From Culturomica sp. (GTDB taxonomy: Bacteria > Bacteroidota > Bacteroidia > Bacteroidales > Marinifilaceae): 62,605 bases of DNA. The notes under the pieces are model-generated. The model did no database searches, was not told the DNA's origin, and saw nothing but the letters and a program-made list of their open reading frames with translations. The position numbers and the translations under genes were made by a program. This document shows, in pieces, positions 1 through 7,443 of this stretch. The stretch covers positions 1 to 62,605 of the forward strand of contig JAISHE010000076.1 of assembly GCA_031262745.1 (NCBI GenBank), given 5' to 3'. How positions within the stretch are numbered: position 1 is the stretch's first letter; the number at the start of each line of letters is the position of its first letter.

Positions 1-61
1 CAGATGAACATTGTTCTTGCTTCATAAACCTCAAACACTTAATAAAAAGTTTAATCCACTC

Positions 62-73
62 GGACAAAAGTCC
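62..73. repeat. Short hairpin downstream of first FISUMP gene
   Basis: GGAC-aaaa-GTCC is a 4-bp stem with a four-base loop, about 38 bases past the stop codon of the first SUMF1/FISUMP gene. The rest of bases 1-111 holds only short AT-rich direct repeats of the type actctaatc, and I see no gene there. The stem is too short to call a terminator. Confidence 0.3.
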
Positions 74-111
74 ATCTGCTACTCTCTATACTCTAATCCC
101 TACACTCTAAT

Positions 112-3006
112 CTAATTTAGCAAACAACGGACGGAGTTGCCGTAAGACTTATAGGAAGCGGGGTTACGTGAGACTCTATCGTCGCTGTTGGACATAACCC
201 GGGCACACGCATTCGAAGAACCATCCTCTGATGACGACCACCAGCGTCCGTTCGTGCCACCGTAGGTGGTCGTACTACCGCTCCAAGCCCGGACACCACC
301 CGGAAGCCCGCTCCAACCACTACTGTTAGTGCCGGCACCGGATGTCCATAAATTAGTACTTTTTAATTGGGTACCCTGATCCGTCCCGCGCCAACCCGTA
401 GAATCTGCCTGATCCTGTGTCATACCGAGAAACATCTCCAAAGTCTTAAACTCCGCATCGCTCGGAACATGCCAACCATCGGGACAAATACCCTGTGTGT
501 GAGGAGAACCGTCTACGGCGCATTTCTTATTAAAGTTGGTTGCCGTATTGATTGCACCTGTACTTATATTCTCACCATTTACTACTTCCGCCCAATTGTA
601 AAGACCTCCGTAAGTAGTGCAATTATTTTCATTATTACCATAACAAATCTTTTGAATGCCGGCTGTCTGATGAGTGGAGTAATTTGAACCTGCTACTCGT
701 GTGCCGATATTCATGTTTTTTGTCATCCAACACTGGGTGCCGATTTCTACTGTGGGATACATTTGTCCGTCGCGACTATCCATGAAAGTAGAATTACAAC
801 TAAAACTTAGCTTAGGCTGAAGCGCCGTTACTGCCACCGTTAAACTCTTACTATTTGTGCAACCCGAAACCTCAACCAAACAAGTAACAGATATATCACC
901 ACTCGCCGAACTGCCGGCACTGAAATCCGTGTACTCAGGTGTGTAACTCGAACCTGTCTTTGTGCCCGTTTCCGTTATCCAACTGAAAGTGGGAGTAGTT
1001 GTATTATAAGGAACGCTAACCATAACTGAGCCGGCTCCGCAAGCATCAAGCTTGGATGTCGAAGGCGTGAAAGTTATATTCAAATTAGGAACCGTCGTAG
1101 AAATCTCTGCGCTCTCAGCCTCTCCCAAAGAAGTTACTGCCTTGCGCTTAAACCTGACCGTGATTCCCACACCACTCGAAGGAGGCGAAGGTTTATAATC
1201 CTGCAAATCCGCATAAACTTCATCCGGAATTAAACTCCAAGTCGTAGCAGCTCCCTCCTTTACATACCAAACATAACTTATCCTCGTATCCACCGCAACG
1301 CCGTTCCAAATTACGCTTGCAGAAGTGGTGTTGGAAACTGTTATTCCGGAAGCACACCCTTCAACAGGAACCGAGATTGCTCCCGCATTTACACTCACGC
1401 TACCGCCACCAAGCGTATGAACTGCCCGAAAACCTACGGTGCTATCCCGCATGTCGGACACGGTGGCTCTCGACCTGTCCGAAATCTTTAATTCATCAAC
1501 GTTTGTGCTTGCAAAACTCCCGCCCTTAGCGATAAAAGAAGCAGCTGCATTTGCCCAAACAGTGTTGGCTATATCTGTTGCTCCCGAAGGGTTTACTTCG
1601 CCGTTTCCGTGAGAAGCATAAATATTATAGGTATTAAAAGTTGTGGCAGCGTTTACGGAATAGCAAAGCTCCGCAACATTACCGCTCATCTCCATCAACC
1701 CCCAAAACGTTGCACCTGCCTGAGCCTGTGTGGAACTCGAAGTGCCGAAACTTGCGCTGCGAACAGGTCCCAAACTACCATTATTATAATTAACGTTAGT
1801 TGCAGCCAAAGATGGCTGCTCATTCACCCTGCCGGCATAGAGCAACGCTCCCGCTCCGCTCAAACCGCTGACGCCGCTGGCTGAGTTCCAAACATACTCG
1901 CCCGCAATAGCTGCCTGAGGATAAGGCTTTCTACACGCCTTTTCATACTCCAACTCACTCATCGGACGCAAACATGCCCAATCGCAATAAGCAAGCATAT
2001 CTGCGGGTGTGAGATAATTGCAAGCTATACATTTTCCGTCATCCTCGCCGAAATAAGGCTCGGCAGGATTAAGATTACAACCGAATATTGCAGGCTTCGA
2101 CAAATCGTTTGAAAGCACGCAAATGCCGTTTCTATAACTCGGCTGCGATTTATCGCCGAATACGTACTCTCTCACCTTTAATTCATCAAGACTGTTACCG
2201 ATACGTACCCTCTGCTGGTTTCTTGTCAAAGTGTTGAGAAAACCTACATATTGTTCCTGACTAACTTCATATTTCATGCAATAAAAGCCTTTGTAACCTT
2301 TCGGAAAATTAGCGGAAGTCGACGAAGGCAAACTCTTTGAAGCTCCGACCGTTCCGGAAGCAACGGGATAGACATTCAAAGCATCTTCGCTATTCACGGC
2401 TATGGGATTTCCGCCACTGTCGCCAAGCCTGTTAGAGGTGGCTCCGTCGCCCAAATAATAACCCCCGTAAGGGATGTACACCATTTCTATTGCCGAAAGA
2501 CTAAGGAAAACTTCACCGCTGCTAAGATTTGCGGCAGTTAAATTGCCGAATTTAGAACGGTGAGTTTTGATCGTAAACCGTTGATTATTAACTGCTCCGC
2601 CGCCCTTTTCCGACAACATAAGGAACAAACCGCCCGCATTGTCGGCATCTACATTTCCGGCATCATAAGTGAACCCCGAAGGCATTATATGCCCTGACGT
2701 TGAGAGGTTTAGATGGTGCCAAGTGTCGATAAGTCCGTTGCTGTACTTACCAAAAACCCAAACTGCGTCCCAATTAAAGTCATCGCGCCATGAGTGATCC
2801 CAAGACAGTGAAAATGAGATTACTACGCTGTCGCCGCTTAAAAAAACAGACGGCTTTGTGTTAAATCTCACATTATTAGCTAAAACGTTTGTACTCAGTA
2901 TAATACAGCCACAAATTAAAAAATTTCGAAATACATGGTATATGAGACTCAAAAATCGGTGAAAATCAATGAAATAGGGTCGTTTGCAAAAAGAAGCTAA
3001 CTGCAA
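112..3006 (-). CDS. Secreted SUMF1/FISUMP variable surface protein (paralog 1)
   Basis: This 964-residue exported protein has a hydrophobic signal segment at about residues 20-43. A beta-rich N-terminal module (VRFNTKPSV, SWDHSWRDDFNWDAVWVFG) follows, then a formylglycine-generating-enzyme-like (SUMF1) domain at about 170-535 ending in GFRAVHTL. Two Ig/PKD-like regions lead to a Fibrobacter succinogenes major paralogous (FISUMP) domain at about 745-964 with GICPDGWHVPSDAE and a SVRCLLN end. The protein at 48128-51028 is a close paralog over its whole length. SUMF1-like and FISUMP domains are typical of surface display or adhesion, and no catalytic role is implied. The start is uncertain: the reading frame opens with TTG after an in-frame stop, and no ATG precedes the signal segment. 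Base composition is more GC-rich than the neighbours. The last ~53 codons look hypervariable (see findings). Confidence 0.85.
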   Translation of the reverse strand: MQLASFCKRPYFIDFHRFLSLIYHVFRNFLICGCIILSTNVLANNVRFNTKPSVFLSGDSVVISFSLSWDHSWRDDFNWDAVWVFGKYSNGLIDTWHHLNLSTSGHIMPSGFTYDAGNVDADNAGGLFLMLSEKGGGAVNNQRFTIKTHRSKFGNLTAANLSSGEVFLSLSAIEMVYIPYGGYYLGDGATSNRLGDSGGNPIAVNSEDALNVYPVASGTVGASKSLPSSTSANFPKGYKGFYCMKYEVSQEQYVGFLNTLTRNQQRVRIGNSLDELKVREYVFGDKSQPSYRNGICVLSNDLSKPAIFGCNLNPAEPYFGEDDGKCIACNYLTPADMLAYCDWACLRPMSELEYEKACRKPYPQAAIAGEYVWNSASGVSGLSGAGALLYAGRVNEQPSLAATNVNYNNGSLGPVRSASFGTSSSTQAQAGATFWGLMEMSGNVAELCYSVNAATTFNTYNIYASHGNGEVNPSGATDIANTVWANAAASFIAKGGSFASTNVDELKISDRSRATVSDMRDSTVGFRAVHTLGGGSVSVNAGAISVPVEGCASGITVSNTTSASVIWNGVAVDTRISYVWYVKEGAATTWSLIPDEVYADLQDYKPSPPSSGVGITVRFKRKAVTSLGEAESAEISTTVPNLNITFTPSTSKLDACGAGSVMVSVPYNTTTPTFSWITETGTKTGSSYTPEYTDFSAGSSASGDISVTCLVEVSGCTNSKSLTVAVTALQPKLSFSCNSTFMDSRDGQMYPTVEIGTQCWMTKNMNIGTRVAGSNYSTHQTAGIQKICYGNNENNCTTYGGLYNWAEVVNGENISTGAINTATNFNKKCAVDGSPHTQGICPDGWHVPSDAEFKTLEMFLGMTQDQADSTGWRGTDQGTQLKSTNLWTSGAGTNSSGWSGLPGGVRAWSGSTTTYGGTNGRWWSSSEDGSSNACARVMSNSDDRVSRNPASYKSYGNSVRCLLN
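136..294 (-). other. Candidate hypervariable region VR1
   Basis: These 53 codons lie between the conserved SGLPGG block and the conserved SVRCLLN end of the FISUMP domain. Against the paralog at 48152-48307 most amino-acid changes alter codon bases 1 or 2 and keep base 3. Blocks such as WWSSSE, CGTAACCCC and TCCGTCCGTTGT stay identical in DNA. This resembles a DGR variable region carried on a C-type-lectin-like fold. No reverse transcriptase or template repeat is visible in the window. Confidence 0.55.
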
Positions 3007-3112
3007 TATTTTTAAACAATTACATCATATCAATATGAAAACGGAAGAGACCGAAAAAGGGAAAAAAAGAGACGAAATTAACCATGGTTTTTGCAAAGAA
3101 ACTATTACAGTG

Positions 3113-3120
3113 CAAATGTA
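3113..3120 (-). promoter_or_regulatory. Candidate -7 box for first FISUMP gene
   Basis: Read on the minus strand this is TACATTTG, a match to the Bacteroidota -7 consensus TAnnTTTG. It lies 107 bases upstream of the assigned start. No good TTTG box is found 19-21 bases further upstream, so the call is weak. Confidence 0.35.
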
Positions 3121-3213
3121 AAAAATAATCTTTATAAAAACCCCAATATGTTAAAGAAAATTGGTTACACACCATATACAATAAGGCATATTAAAATCAT
3201 GACTTTATATTGA

Positions 3214-3420
3214 CTAACTACACTCATCCGTTTTCAAATCACCAACTTTTGTTAAGGTAGCGTGATAAACCGTGCCACCTCTTTCTATGGCTGCTTTTCT
3301 AATATTGCGTGAAAGTAGACTATTCGACCTGCCCGTTAATGCTTTCCAAACAGTAACATTGCTTACACCGAATTCTTTAGCTAACTTTATCCTTTCTCCA
3401 TTTGGCAGTAATATTTCCAT
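3214..3420 (-). CDS. Small helix-turn-helix protein
   Basis: This 68-residue protein has a helix-turn-helix near its N terminus: KLAKEFGVSNVTVWKALTGR at about residues 13-32, with the Val-Ser-Asn-Val-Thr-Val-Trp turn and recognition helix typical of small lambda-repressor-like or LacI-like DNA-binding folds. It has no second domain, so it could be a minimal transcription regulator or a remnant. It stands alone between the first FISUMP gene and cdaA, with an imperfect inverted repeat 30-60 bases upstream that could be its operator. The coding call rests on the motif and the clean ATG. The function is unknown. Confidence 0.6.
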   Translation of the reverse strand: MEILLPNGERIKLAKEFGVSNVTVWKALTGRSNSLLSRNIRKAAIERGGTVYHATLTKVGDLKTDECS

Positions 3421-3449
3421 AAAACTTTGTATTTAGGATGATTTATATA

Positions 3450-3478
3450 GTATGTCATTTGATAATTTGTTGTCATAC
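3450..3478. promoter_or_regulatory. Imperfect inverted repeat upstream of the HTH gene
   Basis: GTATGTCA and TGTCATAC form arms matching at 7 of 8 positions around a 13-base AT-rich centre. The site is 30-58 bases upstream of the small helix-turn-helix gene, a sensible place for an autoregulatory operator. The decamer ATTTGATAAT also occurs twice, at 3457-3466 and 3500-3509. The rest of 3421-3755 is AT-rich and I see no gene in it. Confidence 0.3.
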
Positions 3479-3532
3479 GCTGCAATATTATAGAAATTTA
3501 TTTGATAATGCAAACAATTATCCTAAATAATT

Positions 3533-3540
3533 CAAATTTA
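3533..3540 (-). promoter_or_regulatory. Candidate -7 box for HTH gene
   Basis: On the minus strand this reads TAAATTTG (TAnnTTTG). A CTTG lies 20 bases further upstream at 3561-3564, close to the TTTG box. It would give a leader of about 105 bases for the helix-turn-helix gene. Confidence 0.35.
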
Positions 3541-3755
3541 ATCTATAAATATAATTACAACAAGCCTTTCCTAATGTAAAATTAAGATTATCTTTCATAT
3601 TTTCATAGTTTTATCTAAGCATATCACTAATATTTCAAAATTATTTCCTATAATACTACTATCATAATAAGATAAAATCAAAAATTACGAGAAAAAGCTA
3701 TGAGAAAAGAATAAAAACAAAAATCTTCTCTCCTTCAACGGTATCAATTAATCTC

Positions 3756-3786
3756 TTTGTGGGTTACGAATTTATTTGTAAGTTTG
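3756..3786 (+). promoter_or_regulatory. Bacteroidota-type promoter of cdaA
   Basis: TTTG at 3756-3759, 19 bases, then TAAGTTTG at 3779-3786 match the TTTG-N19-TAnnTTTG consensus exactly. Transcription would begin near 3793, about 12 bases before the ATG at 3805. This rules out the longer reading frame that opens with TTG inside the promoter. Confidence 0.8.
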
Positions 3787-3804
3787 CATAAAATATCTAC
3801 AAAC

Positions 3805-4593
3805 ATGATCTTAGCATTTATTAAGTTTGGAATTTTTGATTTACTTGATATTTTGATAGTTGCATTTATCTTCTATCAAATTTATAAACTTGCAAAAGGC
3901 ACTCCTGCAATTAATATATTTTTCGGCATCTTTGTTGTCTATCTTGCATGGCTATTGTTTCGTGCGTTCAATATGCAACTGATTTCAAGTATTTTAGGAC
4001 AGTTTATAGGTTTGGGTATGGTTGCACTACTCATTGTTTTCCAGCAGGAAGTGAGACGTTTTTTCCTCCTATTGGGAAGTAAGTACAACCTTCAAAATAT
4101 ATTCAATTTTGAAAATTTCTTCAAAAAACCTACCATGCAAGAGGATGTTTCCAAAGCAATCGTAGACGCATGTAAAGATTTCTCCGATGAAAATGTGGGA
4201 GCTTTGATTGTGATTGCACAAAATACGGAACTCTACAATTATGCACAAACAGGAGTAATTATCAAAGCGAAAGTAAGTCCGGAACTTTTGGAAAATGTGT
4301 TTTTCAAAAACTCACCTTTGCATGATGGTGCCGCAATTATTACGGACAACAAACTACTTGCCGCAAGATGTATACTCCCCGTATCGGATAGATTGGACAT
4401 ACCCGGAAGCATGGGACTGCGCCACAGGGCAGCTCTCGGATTAAGCGCAGTGAGCGACGCATTGATAATCGTCGTGAGCGAAGAAACCGGCTACATCAGT
4501 TTTTTCAAAGACGGTCGCTACAAAGTGAAAATCTCTCCGGAACAGTTACAGAGTTTTCTTAACGGAGATTTTTCGGATTTTGTGATAAACTAA
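3805..4593 (+). CDS. cdaA: Diadenylate cyclase CdaA
   Basis: This membrane enzyme condenses two ATP to cyclic di-AMP, the second messenger for osmolyte and cell-wall balance. From the ATG at 3805 it is 262 residues. Three membrane helices lie at about 10-28, 36-54 and 60-80, followed by the DisA-N catalytic domain. That domain carries the Asp-Gly-Ala motif at 174-176 and Arg-His-Arg at 206-208, both needed for catalysis. The length and layout are those of CdaA and not of DisA. A promoter directly before the ATG sets the start, and the reading frame's extra 16 N-terminal residues (from a TTG at 3757) are rejected. It is a single-gene unit ending in a strong hairpin shared with the convergent purC. 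Confidence 0.93.
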   Translation: MILAFIKFGIFDLLDILIVAFIFYQIYKLAKGTPAINIFFGIFVVYLAWLLFRAFNMQLISSILGQFIGLGMVALLIVFQQEVRRFFLLLGSKYNLQNIFNFENFFKKPTMQEDVSKAIVDACKDFSDENVGALIVIAQNTELYNYAQTGVIIKAKVSPELLENVFFKNSPLHDGAAIITDNKLLAARCILPVSDRLDIPGSMGLRHRAALGLSAVSDALIIVVSEETGYISFFKDGRYKVKISPEQLQSFLNGDFSDFVIN

Positions 4594-4640
4594 ATTAGCT
4601 TTCCCTATTCATCGTTTCCGATAGAGAAAGCTAATTTTAT
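4592..4640. terminator. Bidirectional terminator, cdaA / purC
   Basis: AAATTAGCTTTC (4592-4603) pairs with GAAAGCTAATTT (4626-4637), and four further pairs extend the stem after one mismatch. It is followed by T-rich sequence and overlaps the cdaA stop. It sits between convergent genes and can serve both. Confidence 0.8.
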
Positions 4641-4655
4641 TTGCTTGAATTTATA

Positions 4656-5600
4656 TTACAGATTTTTCAGGAAACCGCTAATATTCTTTTCTATACGTTT
4701 TTCAACATCTTCCCCTTCTGCTTTAACAAATTTCTCACCGGTTATGTTCTCGTATAATTCAATGTATCTTTCGGTGATATTATTGACAACTTCATCGGTC
4801 ATCTCCGGCACCTTTTGACCTGTTTGACCTTGAAAACCGTTATCCATCAACCATTCTCTAACGAATTCTTTTGACAACTGTTTTTGTTTTTCATTTTTTG
4901 CAAACCTTTCTTCGTAACCGTCCGCATAGAAATAGCGAGAAGAATCGGGAGTGTGAATTTCATCGATAAGATAAATCTTACCGTCCTTTTTGCCGAATTC
5001 ATATTTGGTATCCACCAATATTAAACCCTTTTCGGCAGCCATTTCCGTGCCACGCTCAAAAAGCTGCATGGTGTATTTCTCCAATTGTTCATAATCTTCC
5101 TTGCTAACCAATCCTTGAGCAATTATTTCTTCTTTTGAAATATTTTCGTCATGACCTTCGGCAGCTTTGGTTGTAGGAGTGATTATAGGACGTTCAAACT
5201 TTTGATTTTCCTTCATTCCCTCCGGAAGCGGTATGCCGCAAATAGAACGTTCACCCGATTTATAAGTTCTCCATGAACTTCCGGTTAAGTAGCCGCGAAT
5301 AACCATTTCTACTTTAAACGGTTCGCATGCCCGCCCCACTGTTACCATCGGATCAGGCGATGCAATTTTCCAATTAGGCACAATATCTGATGTGGCATCC
5401 AAAAATTTGGATGCTATCTGATTCAAAACCTGACCCTTGTAAGGAATACCCTTAGGCAACACAACATCAAAAGCCGAAATACGGTCGGTTACGACCATCA
5501 CCAAATACTCATCTTTAATGTTGTAAACATCTCTCACTTTTCCTACATAAAGACTTTTTTGCCCTTCAAATTTGAAATTAGTTTTAGTTAGTGCATTCAT
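4656..5600 (-). CDS. purC: SAICAR synthetase PurC
   Basis: This cytoplasmic purine-synthesis enzyme joins CAIR and aspartate with ATP to give SAICAR. At 314 residues it has the longer form common in Bacteroidota. Recognisable blocks are GKVRDVY near residue 20, [14 protein letters not shown], the [13 protein letters not shown] block, [13 protein letters not shown] and the [18 protein letters not shown] block near the substrate site. The gene follows phoH with an 18-base gap on the same strand, so the two probably share a transcript. It ends at the hairpin shared with cdaA. Confidence 0.95.
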   Translation of the reverse strand: MNALTKTNFKFEGQKSLYVGKVRDVYNIKDEYLVMVVTDRISAFDVVLPKGIPYKGQVLNQIASKFLDATSDIVPNWKIASPDPMVTVGRACEPFKVEMVIRGYLTGSSWRTYKSGERSICGIPLPEGMKENQKFERPIITPTTKAAEGHDENISKEEIIAQGLVSKEDYEQLEKYTMQLFERGTEMAAEKGLILVDTKYEFGKKDGKIYLIDEIHTPDSSRYFYADGYEERFAKNEKQKQLSKEFVREWLMDNGFQGQTGQKVPEMTDEVVNNITERYIELYENITGEKFVKAEGEDVEKRIEKNISGFLKNL

Positions 5601-5618
5601 ATCACAAATATTTTTAGA

Positions 5619-6563
5619 TTACTTATTTTCATTATTCTCGTAAGCTTTTACAATTTCTTTCACCAAACGATGGCGAACAATGTCGCTCGCATCAAATTCC
5701 ACAAACGCAATGCCTTTGATTTTATCAAGCAAATTGAAAGCATGTATCAAACCGGAATCGCTTTTACGCGGAAGATCTATTTGACTCATATCTCCCGTAA
5801 CCACAAATTTAGCACTAATACCCATACGTGTAAGAAACATTTTCAATTGATTTTTGGTCGTATTCTGCGCTTCATCCAAAATAACGAAAGCATCGTTCAA
5901 AGTGCGACCACGCATGTAAGCCAACGGTGCTATCTGAATTACTTCGCTTGCAAGATAGTCTTCCAATTTTTTTGCCGGTATCATGTCCAAAAGAGCATCG
6001 TAAAGCGGTTGCAAATAAGGATCAACTTTTTCTTTCATATCACCGGGAAGAAAACCGAGACTTTCACCGGCTTCTACGGCGGGACGACTCAAAATAATGC
6101 GACGTATTTCTTTATTGCGTAAGGCTTTCACGGCTAATGCTATCGCCGTATAAGTCTTACCGGAACCGGCAGGACCGGTTGCAAAAAGCAGGTCATTGGT
6201 TTTTGAAAGTTCCACAAGGCGTCGTTGATTTGTGGTGCGTGCTCGTATTGCCTTACCACTGTTGCCGAAAAGTATTACGGATTCGGGATCTTCCAAGTCC
6301 TCAACAAGGTTATCTTCCGTGATTATCCGCTTCAAATTGGCAATCGTAAGCATATTATAGCGGTGGTAATGTTCAAGCAAAGTCGTAATTTTAGCCGTAA
6401 GTAATTCGATTTCCTTTTCTTCGCCTTGAATTATGATTTCGTCTCCCCTCGCAATGATCTTTAATTTCGGAAAATATTCCTTTAATATATCAAATTTGCT
6501 GTTATTAATTCCATAGAAATCAATAGGATCTATATTTCCGATACTTATTCTCTTTTCGATCAT
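5619..6563 (-). CDS. phoH: PhoH-like ATPase
   Basis: This 314-residue PhoH (YbeZ-type) P-loop ATPase has a KH-like N-terminal part (about 1-100). A Walker A GPAGSGKT follows at 130-137 and a Walker B ILDEAQN around 229-235, then a TGDMSQIDLP sensor block. Family members are linked to RNA metabolism and ribosome maturation together with YbeY, and the exact reaction is not settled. It is the first gene of a leftward pair with purC, divergent from mazG with a 63-base gap. Confidence 0.92.
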   Translation of the reverse strand: MIEKRISIGNIDPIDFYGINNSKFDILKEYFPKLKIIARGDEIIIQGEEKEIELLTAKITTLLEHYHRYNMLTIANLKRIITEDNLVEDLEDPESVILFGNSGKAIRARTTNQRRLVELSKTNDLLFATGPAGSGKTYTAIALAVKALRNKEIRRIILSRPAVEAGESLGFLPGDMKEKVDPYLQPLYDALLDMIPAKKLEDYLASEVIQIAPLAYMRGRTLNDAFVILDEAQNTTKNQLKMFLTRMGISAKFVVTGDMSQIDLPRKSDSGLIHAFNLLDKIKGIAFVEFDASDIVRHRLVKEIVKAYENNENK

Positions 6564-6584
6564 TCAACTTTGAATAAAACCTTG

Positions 6585-6592
6585 TATTTTTG
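6585..6592 (+). promoter_or_regulatory. Candidate -7 box for mazG
   Basis: TATTTTTG matches TAnnTTTG 34 bases before the mazG ATG. A TTTG is present at 6569-6572 but at the wrong spacing, so only the -7 element is supported. Confidence 0.4.
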
Positions 6593-6626
6593 TAGCGCAA
6601 ATTAATAAAAAAAATCAATTGGTCGA

Positions 6627-7415
6627 ATGAGAAAAATTGAAAATTATAAAGAAAAAAAAGAAGCATTTGCAGAACTTCTGGAAATCATGGAAAATCTGCG
6701 TGAGCAATGCCCTTGGGACAAAGAACAGACTATGGAATCGTTGAGAAGTCTTTCCATTGAAGAGGTGTATGAACTCGGAGATGCTGTTTTGGCAGGCAAT
6801 ATGGGGGAAGTGAAGAAAGAATTGGGGGATTTGTTGATGCACATTGTTTTTTATGCAAGCATTGCCGAAGAGGAAGGCTTTTTCACAATAGAGGATGTTT
6901 TAAAAGGTATTAACGAAAAATTAAAGTATCGTCATCCGCACATCTACGGAGATATTTCAGTGAAAAATGCCGAAGAAGTAACACAAAATTGGGAGAAGTT
7001 GAAATTAAAAGAAAAAGGTAGAAAAGAGAAAGTTCTTTCGGGCGTACCGGTGTCTCTACCTGCATTAGTGAAAGCCTATCGCATTCAGGATAAGGTGCGT
7101 GGAGTCGGCTTCGACTGGGAAAAACGTGAAGACGTTTGGGACAAAGTGAGAGAGGAACTCGGTGAATTAGAGGATGAAATTCGTAAAGATGATAATGAAA
7201 AAGCAGAGGAAGAATTCGGTGATTTTATGTTTGCCGTAATCAATGCTGCTCGTCTTTACGGCATTAATCCGGAAAATGCTCTTGAAAAGACTAATAGAAA
7301 ATTCATAAGTCGTTTTTCTTACATTGAGGAAAAAGCAAAAGAACAAGGTAAAAAAATCAATGAAATGAGCCTTGAAGAGATGGATAAATTTTGGAATGAA
7401 GCAAAAAATAAATAA
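6627..7415 (+). CDS. mazG: Nucleoside triphosphate pyrophosphohydrolase MazG
   Basis: This cytoplasmic house-cleaning enzyme hydrolyses NTPs and dNTPs, including non-canonical ones, to the monophosphate. The 262-residue protein shows the two tandem MazG halves. The first has CPWDKEQT, EEVYELGDAV and KKELGDLLMH (residues about 29-75), with the Glu-Glu-x-x-Glu and Glu-x-x-Asp metal ligands. The second has REELGELEDEI and EEFGDFMFAVINAARL (about 178-215). The length is normal for the family. It lies divergent from phoH, and the oxidoreductase gene begins 28 bases after its stop, so the two may be co-transcribed. Confidence 0.95.
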   Translation: MRKIENYKEKKEAFAELLEIMENLREQCPWDKEQTMESLRSLSIEEVYELGDAVLAGNMGEVKKELGDLLMHIVFYASIAEEEGFFTIEDVLKGINEKLKYRHPHIYGDISVKNAEEVTQNWEKLKLKEKGRKEKVLSGVPVSLPALVKAYRIQDKVRGVGFDWEKREDVWDKVREELGELEDEIRKDDNEKAEEEFGDFMFAVINAARLYGINPENALEKTNRKFISRFSYIEEKAKEQGKKINEMSLEEMDKFWNEAKNK

Positions 7416-7443
7416 TTTTCGATTTTATTAAACTACAAAACAC

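Noticed and set aside
62-73. Hairpin after VR1 as a DGR recognition stem-loop
   Set aside because: A 4-bp stem is too weak, and nothing similar occurs at the same distance after VR2.
3757-3804. Longer cdaA start at TTG
   Set aside because: It lies within the promoter, whose -7 box ends at 3786, and the ATG at 3805 begins a typical CdaA.
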